The position numbers were made by a program, and so were the translations under genes. The notes beneath the pieces are model-generated. The model did no database searches. It was not told where the DNA came from and was given only the letters and a program-made list of their open reading frames with translations. A DNA stretch of 64,000 bases from Aquimarina mytili (GTDB taxonomy: Bacteria > Bacteroidota > Bacteroidia > Flavobacteriales > Flavobacteriaceae): positions 620,001 to 684,000 of the forward strand of contig NZ_JAERQJ010000003.1 in assembly GCF_016735115.1 (NCBI RefSeq), written 5' to 3'. This document shows positions 51,321 through 60,046 of this stretch, piece by piece (positions within the stretch are counted from its first letter, which is position 1; each line of letters begins with the position of its first letter).

Positions 51321-51863
51321 ATGTTGCTAAAAACCAAATCTAAGACCGTTTCGAAGTTAAAATACTTATCATTAGCCCTAGTAATGGTAGGAACGTTTGC
51401 CTATACTTCTTGTCAATCACTGAGTACCAATTCAAAAACAAAATACGCTGTAGAAAGCACAATAGAATCAGCTTGTATAAATCAAAACTCAACCTATGAT
51501 TATAAATTAGATAATTTTGTAAAAATAAAGGTTGGTAAGAACACCGAAGTTATTGTTGATCTGGTTAATATCGAGACAGAAAAAACTGTTCGGACGGCCC
51601 ATATCAAAAGAAAGCAGGAGCATTATATAAGACATATTCCTGAGGGAAAATATAGATTGCACGTCATTTATGGCGAGGAGTATACAGAAGAAACATCGAA
51701 TGAGATCTGTAAAGGTTTCTTTAAAAAGCAAACTTCAACAGATGTTGATGAAAATATTCTTGACACCTATATCCAGAAAACATCTGGTGGAATAAATGTA
51801 CCGTCATACTCAATATCTTTTGATTTACCGGATTCTGAAACATCGGATAAATTATCAAAATAA
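51321..51863 (+). CDS. Putative lipoprotein
   Basis: 180 residues. Basic N-region and hydrophobic stretch ending in 'FAYTSC', a lipobox. The body has beta strands ('FVKIKVGKNTEVIVDLVNI', 'HIPEGKYRLHVIYGEEYTEE'), resembling a small carboxypeptidase-regulatory/Ig-like fold with the common 'P-E/S-G-K-Y-x-L' turn. Function not recognised. It precedes the C11 protease by 78 bp, same strand. Confidence 0.65.
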   Translation: MLLKTKSKTVSKLKYLSLALVMVGTFAYTSCQSLSTNSKTKYAVESTIESACINQNSTYDYKLDNFVKIKVGKNTEVIVDLVNIETEKTVRTAHIKRKQEHYIRHIPEGKYRLHVIYGEEYTEETSNEICKGFFKKQTSTDVDENILDTYIQKTSGGINVPSYSISFDLPDSETSDKLSK

Positions 51864-51941
51864 AAAGGTAAAGTATTTATACCATTCTAATTCGAGAAAT
51901 GGATGTCTTTAACCTTATTTAGATTATTAAACAACTTCTTA

Positions 51942-53327
51942 ATGAAAAACATATACAAATTACTACTTGCTGTCCTTATTATTTTACTTACAACAACAAT
52001 GCATAGCCAAACTGATAATGGCTGGACGATTATGTATTATGGTGCCGGATCAAATTCTTCAGAACTAGATCTTTTTAATGATATCAATGGAATGATTAAA
52101 GGAAAACAATCAAAAGGGTATGAAGCAATTACCTTAATAGATAGGATTGAAGGATTTTCTAATGATGCAAAAACGTTAGGTGAAAATTTCACAGATACCA
52201 AGCTTTATAAATTTGATACTGGTAGTTATAAAGAATTATCAGGAAGAGACATCCTTCCAGAGTTCAAAAAAGAAACATCCTATGAGGCTAATATGGGGGA
52301 TGCTTATCTATTAAAGCGGTTTATCAAATATTGTAAGACCTATTATCCTGCTAAACACTATATGTTAATTCTGCGATCACATGGAGATGGATGGAGTATG
52401 TGTCCAGATGATGAATCAGGAACTGAAGATTTTCTATATTCTACAGAACTTAGTGATGTATTATCTGTAGACGAATCGGTAGATATATTAGGATTAGATG
52501 TATGCTCGATGGCAGGATTAGAGAATTTTTATGAATGGAGACCCAACAAGACTTCCTTTTCTGTAGATTATATCCTAGCGTCGGCCCCTGTTTCAGAGGC
52601 TTGGGATTATAACAATATATTTACTCGCTTACAAACAGATGAAAAAATCAGTAAAGAGAAAAGTTATTTTGAAGAAGGGAAAGAAAAAAACCTTGACCCA
52701 TTCAAAATGACTCCAAATCAATTTTCTAAACTGCTTATAGAAGAAATATATGATAGTCAAAAATGGTCTTCCTGGGGGTTGTTTGATAACTCTAAAATTG
52801 CAGATGTTAAACTAAAAATAGATGAATTAGCAAGATTGCTTTCCGAAGAAAAGAAGGTTAATATATACTCTATTATAGAAAAGACTACTGGATATTACCA
52901 TGAAAAAAAGGAAGGAAAAGTAATACAAGAAATAGCTTTTCCATATATAGATGCTTATGATTTTTCACAAAAAATTAGTAATCATCAAGAATTGGATCAA
53001 AAAACCAGAACAAAAGCCAAAGAAGTTTGTGAAATCATAGGTCAATTGATCGTGTACTCATACTTTGGAGGCAAAGGCCCTTTGCCCAAAAAGGATAATT
53101 TTGAAGAAGGTAAAAATGGTGTGTATTTAATTGCTCCTCTAGGTAATAAAACAGACGCTTTAATCGAAGGAACTTTTTGGGAATATGCAAAAGCATGGTA
53201 TAGTCCATACGATCGAAAGGATAATCAAGCTCATGGTCTTTATGATTGGTGTAGCGATGGCTTGGATACAGAAAATGAAAACGTAGATAATTTTTATGAA
53301 TATTTAGACTTTCTTTTTACAAAATAA
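51942..53327 (+). CDS. Clostripain-family (C11) cysteine peptidase, exported
   Basis: 461 residues from the ATG at 51942, which gives a signal peptide ('NIYKLLLAVLIILLTTTMHS'); an upstream ATG at 51903 buries it. C11 features: 'GWTIMYYGAGSNSSELDLFN' start, 'LILRSHGDGWSM' with catalytic His, 'ILGLDVCSMAGLENFYEW' with catalytic Cys, 'ILASAPVSEAWDYN'. C11 enzymes cut after Arg/Lys and often self-activate. It acts in the periplasm or outside. A sorting domain for T9SS is absent. It may be linked to the adjacent lipoprotein gene. Confidence 0.88.
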   Translation: MKNIYKLLLAVLIILLTTTMHSQTDNGWTIMYYGAGSNSSELDLFNDINGMIKGKQSKGYEAITLIDRIEGFSNDAKTLGENFTDTKLYKFDTGSYKELSGRDILPEFKKETSYEANMGDAYLLKRFIKYCKTYYPAKHYMLILRSHGDGWSMCPDDESGTEDFLYSTELSDVLSVDESVDILGLDVCSMAGLENFYEWRPNKTSFSVDYILASAPVSEAWDYNNIFTRLQTDEKISKEKSYFEEGKEKNLDPFKMTPNQFSKLLIEEIYDSQKWSSWGLFDNSKIADVKLKIDELARLLSEEKKVNIYSIIEKTTGYYHEKKEGKVIQEIAFPYIDAYDFSQKISNHQELDQKTRTKAKEVCEIIGQLIVYSYFGGKGPLPKKDNFEEGKNGVYLIAPLGNKTDALIEGTFWEYAKAWYSPYDRKDNQAHGLYDWCSDGLDTENENVDNFYEYLDFLFTK

Positions 53328-53435
53328 GGATAACATTATTTTCATTGATCAAAACGGAAAGTAGAGGCAGTATACTTCAATAATCATAAAGTCTTGCTCT
53401 AAAAACACCTAATAACCTGTATCTAATATAATAAT

Positions 53436-53481
53436 ATCACCGAAAACCATGAATTATTTGTAATCAGTATCGGTTATTTTT
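53436..53481 (+). promoter_or_regulatory. Promoter with TCAC-type dyad, for the LRR lipoprotein
   Basis: TCACCGAAAACCATGA (53436-53451; 3 mismatches from TCACCAAAAACAGTGA), then exactly 22 nt, then TATTTTTG (53474-53481), a perfect TAnnTTTG. ATG 48 bp further. Confidence 0.6.
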
Positions 53482-53528
53482 GCGTCCAAACACATTGGAA
53501 TTCATTAAACCCCAAAAAACAAAAAAAG

Positions 53529-54659
53529 ATGAAAATTGTACATTATAGTATTGTAACATACATAGTAATTTTATGTTTATCTTGCTCAAGCGATGATGAT
53601 ACGCCTGTAACCACAACCTCGACGGATACCGAGCAAGAAACTCCTGTCATCACTACAATAACAACAAAAGATTTTGAAGTTACTATAGACGAAAACCCAG
53701 CACCTGGATTTGAGTTGGGTATGATTGAAGCTACGACCAATCAAGGTACGCTGGTATACAGCCTTAAAACCGAAGAGCCTACAGGTGCTTTTGCTATCGA
53801 TGCCAGCACAGGAAAACTTACTGTAAAAGATGCTACTTTATTTGACTATGAAACCAGAACACAACTTACTGCAACGGCAACTTTAAAAAATGGTGATGTT
53901 ACTAAAGAAGCTAAAGTTAATGTAACACTTAATGATATTGTTGCAGAAGTTGTAAATGGTAACATTCAATTTCCAGATGTTAATTTCAAAAATGCACTTT
54001 TGGCATTTGATTCTGATAATCCCTTAAGAATTGACACTAATAATGATAGAGAAGTATCTGTAGGTGAAGCTGAAGCAGTAAAAGAGATGAATATACGCCA
54101 CAATAATATCTCAGATCTTTCGGGTATTGAATATTTTACGGCTCTAGAAAAATTAAACTGTTCTAATAATGATTTAATCACTATTGATGTAAGTAGAAAT
54201 ATTGCATTAACCGAACTAACCTTTACTAAAAATGCAATCATTAATGTAGATATGAGCCACAATACTGCATTAACTACATTAACCTGCGGTTCTAATCCTA
54301 TTGAAAACCTTGATGTAAGTAAAAATACGGCTTTAAGATATCTAGATTGTAGCTTTGGAAGCTTAACTACTCTTGATATAAGTAATAATATAGCATTAAT
54401 CGAATTAAGATGTAACAACAACCAAATCAGTATTTTAAACATCACTCCAAACAAAAACCTCACTATATTTGAGTGTAATAATAACGTACTCAATGATTTA
54501 AACATGAAAAATGGAAATAATGTAGCCTTTACAGATGTTAAACTCGGTAATAATGCTCCATTGCAATGCATACAAGTAGATGATCCATCCGCTGGATATC
54601 TATCAAGCTGGATCAGGGATAAAGGAACTAATTTTTCTAGTGATTGCTCAATACGATAA
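53529..54659 (+). CDS. Lipoprotein with cadherin-like and leucine-rich-repeat domains
   Basis: 376 residues. Lipoprotein signal 'IVTYIVILCLSCSSDDDTP' with Ser-Asp-Asp after the Cys, as common in Bacteroidota surface lipoproteins. Thr-rich linker, then a cadherin-like domain at about 45-140 ('FELGMIEATTNQGTLVYSL', 'AFAIDASTGKLTVKDATLFD', 'YETRTQLTATATL'), then five to six LRRs ('LNCSNNDLITIDVSRNIAL', 'LTCGSNPIENLDVSKNTAL', 'LRCNNNQISILNI'). Likely surface-exposed adhesion or recognition protein. Preceded by the dyad promoter and followed by a strong terminator. Confidence 0.85.
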   Translation: MKIVHYSIVTYIVILCLSCSSDDDTPVTTTSTDTEQETPVITTITTKDFEVTIDENPAPGFELGMIEATTNQGTLVYSLKTEEPTGAFAIDASTGKLTVKDATLFDYETRTQLTATATLKNGDVTKEAKVNVTLNDIVAEVVNGNIQFPDVNFKNALLAFDSDNPLRIDTNNDREVSVGEAEAVKEMNIRHNNISDLSGIEYFTALEKLNCSNNDLITIDVSRNIALTELTFTKNAIINVDMSHNTALTTLTCGSNPIENLDVSKNTALRYLDCSFGSLTTLDISNNIALIELRCNNNQISILNITPNKNLTIFECNNNVLNDLNMKNGNNVAFTDVKLGNNAPLQCIQVDDPSAGYLSSWIRDKGTNFSSDCSIR

Positions 54660-54661
54660 AT

Positions 54662-54707
54662 TATAAACCCCTCTTAGGTGTATTGATACACCTAAGAGGG
54701 GTTTATA
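54662..54707. terminator. Strong rho-independent terminator
   Basis: A perfect 21-bp stem (54662-54682 with 54687-54707) around the 4-nt loop TTGA, starting 3 bp after the LRR lipoprotein stop. Followed by AAAAAA on the plus strand and with A/T-rich ends on both sides; the best hairpin in the window. Confidence 0.85.
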
Positions 54708-54806
54708 AAAAATAACATTCATTATTTCTACCATATTTTATAAAAAAACAATTAACTTTTCATTCTCATCAGATCTTTTACACATATAGTACATAACTAA
54801 CCTGCA

Positions 54807-55697
54807 ATGAAAAGTACATTTTGGATAATCGGCATTGTTATTTCTATTTTTCTAATTCTTATCGTAATAATAATCATAAGTATCGTTAGACCATTGATTA
54901 ACACTTCAGAAATCTCTCAAGAGAAAATCAAGTCAATGACAACATACAAGCTTCTTTCAGATGGGGTACAAATTGAGGAGGTTCCTAATGAAATGGAAAT
55001 ATTACCTCTTGATTTTCGTCCTGAAAAAGCAGATTTAAATGCTGGGGCACGTTTGTTGGTGCAAGAAGATGGAAGTTTAGAAAAATTTGAGTTATACACG
55101 AATAACGATCCTGGTAAAGAAATTGACGCCCTTATCGATGATACTCTTGAGTATAACCTTGCTTTTAAGAATAGTAAAGTGTATCAAATTACTCAAGATA
55201 AAATAGACACTCTAGTCCATAAATTTGAAGCCCCCACTTTTGAGCCATTTAGATACTTTGCAATTATTACTAAAGATTATTTTTTAATGAATGCAGATCT
55301 TAAAGAAGTAAACTATGCAAAACCAATATTATGGCAGGTACATAAAACAACATTTGAAACCTTAAAGATTTCAGAAGAACCATATTATACTTCAGAAAGG
55401 CCTCCTTTGATTATAAAACCAGAGAGATATACAGGTACAATAGTTGTATATTATGTAGGGGATATTTCTTTTGGTTATGGTGGAGATTCATCTCGACCAG
55501 AACAGAGTATTATACGTATTTATGATCAAAAAAATCCGCAAGGAAAAGACTTAATCCAACTATCATTTGCTGCTGGTACTATCGTCGATATCGAAATGGA
55601 CAATGCCGATTTTTTGGTGTATACCGATTCTAGTTTACCTTCTAGTGTTGGTAAGCCGAGAGTTGCACCAAAAACCTGGCGAATTTCTATAAATTAA
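54807..55697 (+). CDS. Membrane-anchored protein of unknown function
   Basis: 296 residues. One N-terminal transmembrane helix ('TFWIIGIVISIFLILIVIII'), the rest is extracytoplasmic: 'TGTIVVYYVGDISFGYGGDS', 'IVDIEMDNADFLVYTDSSLP'. No family recognised. The following lipoprotein gene starts about 6 bp after the stop, so they form a pair. Confidence 0.65.
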   Translation: MKSTFWIIGIVISIFLILIVIIIISIVRPLINTSEISQEKIKSMTTYKLLSDGVQIEEVPNEMEILPLDFRPEKADLNAGARLLVQEDGSLEKFELYTNNDPGKEIDALIDDTLEYNLAFKNSKVYQITQDKIDTLVHKFEAPTFEPFRYFAIITKDYFLMNADLKEVNYAKPILWQVHKTTFETLKISEEPYYTSERPPLIIKPERYTGTIVVYYVGDISFGYGGDSSRPEQSIIRIYDQKNPQGKDLIQLSFAAGTIVDIEMDNADFLVYTDSSLPSSVGKPRVAPKTWRISIN

Positions 55698-55702
55698 TAT
55701 GA

Positions 55703-56320
55703 ATGAAGCCTAGAAGTTTTTATATCTCTATACTAACCATATGCATTGTAGCGGTTTTTTCGGGTTGCTATTCACCTAAAAATAGATCGAATTCTAAACT
55801 ATCAAAAAGTTTTACTAGAGATACGATTCAAGTTGGTTATACCTACTGGTGGCCACATTCTGGACCCTTTATCGGAATATGTGGAGATCGATATGCTTTA
55901 GTATTTACTGGGGAAATAAATAAGATTAATAAGCCCAAAAAAGAGTCTCACTTATTAGTCTCATCTCACAAAATGATTATTGAAATTGAAGAAATATTAA
56001 CCGTTCGAAATTTAGAAAAAAATAAATACCAACAACAACAATTACTCTCTTCTAATTGTTGTGAAAACTTAGACCTGGAAGAAGGTGATAACGTGATTGT
56101 TTTTTGCTACGAATATAGTGGAGGATATAGTATTCCTGGTCAAAACTCTATATTGAAGATTGAAGATTCTAATACTGCCATTGTTAAATCTATAAAAAAA
56201 TACATCAAAGCCGATCAGAACCCTTTGGTCTTAAAAGATGATATCGTATTATGGAAACAATACGGATTTGAAAAAGATCTCACTAGGATCATTGCATGCA
56301 AACAAGAAATAAAGAAATAG
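55703..56320 (+). CDS. Putative lipoprotein of unknown function
   Basis: 205 residues. Signal with lipobox 'AVFSGCYSP'. The body starts with 'TYWWPHSGPFIGICGDRYAL' and has a 'SSNCCENLDLEEGDNVIVF' segment with adjacent Cys-Cys, which could form a disulfide in the periplasm. The fold may be a small beta barrel of NfeD/OB type, but I cannot assign it. Paired with the upstream membrane protein. Confidence 0.65.
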   Translation: MKPRSFYISILTICIVAVFSGCYSPKNRSNSKLSKSFTRDTIQVGYTYWWPHSGPFIGICGDRYALVFTGEINKINKPKKESHLLVSSHKMIIEIEEILTVRNLEKNKYQQQQLLSSNCCENLDLEEGDNVIVFCYEYSGGYSIPGQNSILKIEDSNTAIVKSIKKYIKADQNPLVLKDDIVLWKQYGFEKDLTRIIACKQEIKK

Positions 56321-56333
56321 CTTTAAAAAGTTA

Positions 56334-56789
56334 TTACTCTAACCAATAATCAACATAAATTTTAGGCATTAAGTTATCTGGTAACTCTGCATCTGGATCC
56401 AACCCAATGATTTTGCCAGTAATTCGAATAAGTTCTTCAAAAGTTTTACGATAATCCGTAATAGCCTGTTTGTCCTCAATCGCCCCCGAAGTTGAGGCTC
56501 TATACCTTTTGGCACAAGAGGCAAGATGCATCTCCAAATCTTCGATGACCTTATATCGAAGACTAAGATATTTTTCTGGAAGAAGATTTTCATCTATTTC
56601 ATTGTCTTTTCCTAATGCATAACACCATCCATTAAGCATTAAATCGTTTAACTTCTGTAGGTATTCTTTAATTAATTTCCGTTTTTCAGGATCTCCGGTT
56701 CTTTCAACTAGTTTTGATAAAACTACCAATTCTCTTATGCTGTCGTCATAATTATTTACCATCGTATTATTCTCCATGAATCCTCGCAT
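56334..56789 (-). CDS. Small helical cytoplasmic protein, unknown
   Basis: 151 residues, no signal. Mostly helices: 'DSIRELVVLSKLVERTGDPE', 'KRKLIKEYLQKLNDLMLNGW', 'LSLRYKVIEDLEMHLASCAK', 'DYRKTFEELIRITGKIIGLD'. Not recognised. The start may be at the second or third Met (residue 5 or 10). Convergent with the lipoprotein gene at 55703, 13 bp between stops. Confidence 0.55.
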   Translation of the reverse strand: MRGFMENNTMVNNYDDSIRELVVLSKLVERTGDPEKRKLIKEYLQKLNDLMLNGWCYALGKDNEIDENLLPEKYLSLRYKVIEDLEMHLASCAKRYRASTSGAIEDKQAITDYRKTFEELIRITGKIIGLDPDAELPDNLMPKIYVDYWLE

Positions 56790-56830
56790 GACTCACTTGA
56801 TATTTTTAACTACTGTGTTATTACATTTTA

Positions 56831-57436
56831 TTAAAATTCAATGATTCCATCCAAAAGATCATACCCTTCTTTTGGCGTATCATTTTCTATACTTTCCCAA
56901 TTGAATTTAGGATATCTTCCTTTGAGTTTCTCAATATCTTTTGAATAATTGTCTGTCCATTTAAGAGTAAACCCATTTGTATTTCCTTTGGGATAAAATG
57001 TCAAATCTCCAATATAAGTTATGGTTCCTTCTTTAAGAGTAAATGGAACAGAAAAATGATTTTTCGGACTATAATACTCTTGATAAAATCCATAATTCGA
57101 AAACAGGCTATAGCTCCAAAATTCATAATCTCCTGGGATATGTTCTAAAGCAAATTGGAATACCATTCTACTTCCAATTTGGTAGTCTGGTTTTAAAACT
57201 CTTAAAAGCCCTCCTTGATTAGGTTTAATATTAATCCTATGTCCTTTTTGGACATTTTTCTTACGGTAAAAAAAATTGTATGAGTTATATACTGGGCTCT
57301 CATCTATAATTGTTATTGTTCCCACCATCAGTCCATTTTTACTGTTTGAGCTAAAAGAGTCTGGCGCAAGTCTCGAGGGGTTTGCAGCGCACCCTATTAG
57401 TATCACACAATTAATTAGAATTAAAATCTTTCTCAT
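56831..57436 (-). CDS. Putative lipoprotein of unknown function
   Basis: 201 residues. Lipobox 'CVILIGCAANP'. Beta-rich body ('LMVGTITIIDESPVYNSYNF', 'IPGDYEFWSYSLFSNYGF', 'EGTITYIGDLTFYPKGNTN') with the 'PGDYEFW' turn also seen in DUF2846-like proteins, so it may be a distant relative of the protein at 36958-37554. A TCAC-N8-GTGA dyad lies upstream (57554-57569). Confidence 0.65.
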   Translation of the reverse strand: MRKILILINCVILIGCAANPSRLAPDSFSSNSKNGLMVGTITIIDESPVYNSYNFFYRKKNVQKGHRINIKPNQGGLLRVLKPDYQIGSRMVFQFALEHIPGDYEFWSYSLFSNYGFYQEYYSPKNHFSVPFTLKEGTITYIGDLTFYPKGNTNGFTLKWTDNYSKDIEKLKGRYPKFNWESIENDTPKEGYDLLDGIIEF

Positions 57437-57523
57437 TGTTTATTATTATTTCAAATGTTTTATAATGTTATAAATATGTGTTAAAACAAGGAGAGTTATT
57501 ACTAAACCATATTTTATTAATCG

Positions 57524-57569
57524 TAAAGGTAAAAAGTTACTTTTAGGCATTTATCACCCTTTTCTGTGA
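57524..57569 (-). promoter_or_regulatory. Candidate dyad promoter for the 57436 lipoprotein
   Basis: On the minus strand TCACAGAAAAGGGTGA (57554-57569; both TCAC/GTGA ends kept, four mismatches in the middle) is followed after exactly 22 nt by TACCTTTA (57524-57531), one base from TAnnTTTG. The ATG is about 87 bp further. It is the weakest member of the series. Confidence 0.45.
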
Positions 57570-58254
57570 ATCTTTGTGTTCGTAACAATTATATAATGTT
57601 GCTAGTATTAAATATGTGGTAAATAATTGTAAGCATATGTAGTAGTAAACCTTAAAAGTTAGAATAAATTCGGTTCTTTCTCCAACCGTAGACAATTTAG
57701 GAACTATTTTACAACTTTTAATTTCTGACCACTCTTTATATCCAGTAAAATTTGTGATGTTCTATTTTTATAATTTCTTCTTGTAGAGCCCTAAATTAAG
57801 TAAGAAAGGTGTCTATACCCTTATCAACTAATATTTTTTACAGTATTATATATTATTGAATTAACACAAAAAAACATATTGTATATTTAGTTAAGTTTGG
57901 TGGATTCCTTAATATGATTATACTAGCTTTATACTACAATTGTAATATATCAGCTTCATTTTTGAATATCTAACTTTTTTTATCATGTATTCACTCTTTT
58001 TTACACAAAAAAAGTAGTTTTTGTTTGTTTTTAGGGAACTGAAACATACTGTATTAAACCCTAATAAACAGTGACTTAGTTAAAGTTTGGTTAAACTTTT
58101 TAGTACTAAAACTTAAATCAATCTTAATGAGCATTAATGAACACTTGCCAGAAACACCCCATTTTTCCACATTGATTTTCCAATTACATTTAGACAGAGT
58201 TAATACCATTTAAAAACTCTAAAGAAACAATCCAATAATTTAAATGTAAAAGGA
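57570..58254. other. AT-rich gap before the replication genes
   Basis: No gene seen. It contains a small dyad AAAGTTTGGTTAAACTTT (58082-58099) and a tandem 'TTAATGA' pair around 58125-58140, possible operators for the small HTH protein downstream. It marks the border between cargo and replication module. Confidence 0.45.
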
Positions 58255-58488
58255 ATGAATACTACAAAAGAAATTCGATTTAAAACAATTAACAAAACTA
58301 CACTAGCCAAAGCCTATGGCGTACCACCAAGGACCATCAAATTATGGTTACAGCCTATAGAAAAACAAATAGGGGAATACTTAGGTAAAAACTTTAATCC
58401 AAAACAGGTAGAACTTATCGTGAGTATACTTGGACAGCCAGAAGATCTGGATCTGATCACCTCTGCTCATACTTCTAAATTGATATAG
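58255..58488 (+). CDS. Small HTH protein upstream of primase-helicase
   Basis: 77 residues. 'INKTTLAKAYGVPPRTIKLW' followed by 'LQPIEKQIGEYLGKNFNPKQ' resembles the short helix-turn-helix proteins that precede primase/helicase genes in Bacteroidota integrative elements. Stop and next start are almost contiguous (1 bp). Possible roles are excisionase, replication initiator helper or repressor. Confidence 0.7.
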   Translation: MNTTKEIRFKTINKTTLAKAYGVPPRTIKLWLQPIEKQIGEYLGKNFNPKQVELIVSILGQPEDLDLITSAHTSKLI

Positions 58489-58489
58489 C

Positions 58490-59956
58490 ATGCATACTAC
58501 AGAAACAATTGGAGTAGATGATTTTCTGGAAGAAACAGAAAAACTTCTTGAAGTAGCTCATAATAACAAGGAAATCCAAAGGGACAGTCAAGCAAAATTA
58601 GTGTTAGAAAAGTTGTTAGAATTTATCGATGAAATTGACTTTAGAGCGTACACCAAAATTCAGGGAGATGCTAAATTAAAAAAGAACCACTTTTTGGTTT
58701 CCATTATCGAAATTCTAATCCAAACTGCTCATGATAATGGTTTTAGTTTATGTCGTAAGTACGACCTGGTATATGTATACAATAGCCAATACTGGCAAGT
58801 TATAGAACGAAATGAATTTGAATATTTTCTTGGTCAAGTAGCTCAAAAAATGCAAATGGATCGTTTTACGGCAAAATTTCACGCATTTAAAAGCGAATTG
58901 TATAAACAATTTTTGGCAGATGCTAGGTTAGAAGAAATCACATCGTATCATAAAACTACTTTGATTAATTTAGCTAATGGAACCTTTGAAATTTCACCCT
59001 TCCTGCAAGCTTTACGACCGTATCAAAAAGAAGACTTCTTAACCTATTATTTACCCTTTACTTTTGATGAAAAAGCTATTGCTCCTCAATTTCAAAAATA
59101 CATCGATCGGGTACTCCCTGAGGACGAATTGCAAGATGTTTTAGCAGAATACCTAGGGTATATTTTTATCAAAAATAATGTTTTGAAACTCGAGAAGGTA
59201 TTACTTGCTTATGGAACTGGTGCTAATGGTAAAAGTGTTTTATTCGAAATCATTATGGCTTTATTAGGTCGGGAAAACATTACTAATTATTCACTACAAT
59301 CACTTACCTCCGAAAATGGCTACTACAGGGCAATGCTTTCCAACAAGCTACTAAATTATGCCAGTGAGATCAATGGAAAACTTGAAACCAATATTTTTAA
59401 ACTATTAACTTCTGGAGAACCTGTAGAGGCAAGATTACCCTTTGGGCAGCCACATCTTATCTCTAATTATGCTCGATTTATGTTTAACTGTAATGAGCTT
59501 CCTGAAAAAGTAGAGAACAACAATGCCTTCTTCAGGCGGTTTTTGATTATTCCTTTTCGGGTAACCATCCCTAGAGCAGAACAAGATCCGGATTTAGCAA
59601 AACGAATTATTAGAAGTGAATTGTCAGGAGTCTTTAATTGGATGTTAATGGGCTTGAATAGATTATTGAAAAATCGTGATTTCACCTCTAGTAAGATCAT
59701 ACAAAATGAAGTATTGCAATATCAAAGAGAAAGTGATACGGTATTATTGTTTCTGGACGATGTAGGATACCAAACCTCAATTACTATGGATACTCCGTTT
59801 TCTAATGTATTTAGTGAGTATAGAATCTTTTGTATCGAAAGTAATTACAAGTTAGAATCTAAAAAAGCATTTTCACAACGGCTAAAAAAATTAGGCTACC
59901 TGATTAAACGTAAAAGTTATGGCCAAGCCATTTTTATAGAAAAAAAAGTATTTTAA
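58490..59956 (+). CDS. P4/D5-type primase-helicase (SF3 helicase)
   Basis: 488 residues. C-terminal half is an SF3 helicase as in phage P4 alpha and poxvirus D5 families: D5_N-like 'YIDRVLPEDELQDVLAEYLG', Walker A 'GTGANGKS' near 243, 'LLNYASEING' as Walker B, 'ARFMFNCNELPE' as motif C, 'FFRRFLIIPF' with the arginine finger. The N-terminal half has no recognisable catalytic AEP primase motif. It should unwind the excised circular element for replication. Translationally close to the HTH gene; the downstream primase-like protein may supply primer synthesis. Confidence 0.9.
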   Translation: MHTTETIGVDDFLEETEKLLEVAHNNKEIQRDSQAKLVLEKLLEFIDEIDFRAYTKIQGDAKLKKNHFLVSIIEILIQTAHDNGFSLCRKYDLVYVYNSQYWQVIERNEFEYFLGQVAQKMQMDRFTAKFHAFKSELYKQFLADARLEEITSYHKTTLINLANGTFEISPFLQALRPYQKEDFLTYYLPFTFDEKAIAPQFQKYIDRVLPEDELQDVLAEYLGYIFIKNNVLKLEKVLLAYGTGANGKSVLFEIIMALLGRENITNYSLQSLTSENGYYRAMLSNKLLNYASEINGKLETNIFKLLTSGEPVEARLPFGQPHLISNYARFMFNCNELPEKVENNNAFFRRFLIIPFRVTIPRAEQDPDLAKRIIRSELSGVFNWMLMGLNRLLKNRDFTSSKIIQNEVLQYQRESDTVLLFLDDVGYQTSITMDTPFSNVFSEYRIFCIESNYKLESKKAFSQRLKKLGYLIKRKSYGQAIFIEKKVF

Positions 59957-59958
59957 AA

Positions 59959-60017
59959 AACCTACATATCGTGCATAACCTACATTTTTTGACAAAAGTG
60001 TGTAGGTTATGTAGGTT
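59959..60017. repeat. Four-copy AACCTACA iteron-like dyad, candidate origin
   Basis: Copies of AACCTACA lie at 59959-59966 and 59977-59984 (direct) and as TGTAGGTT at 60001-60008 and 60010-60017 (inverted). The two inner copies with their flanks (TAACCTACA / TGTAGGTTA) form a hairpin with a 16-nt loop. It is in the 90-bp gap between helicase and primase genes, a normal place for an origin of replication of integrative elements. It could also be an operator or terminator. Confidence 0.6.
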
Positions 60018-60046
60018 GTGTACCCCAAAAAACAATCTTTTTAATT

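Noticed and set aside
53966-54571. A 201-residue minus-strand open frame opposite the LRR lipoprotein
   Set aside because: It mirrors the LRR codons, with repetitive Leu/Ile composition, and is a shadow of the real gene.
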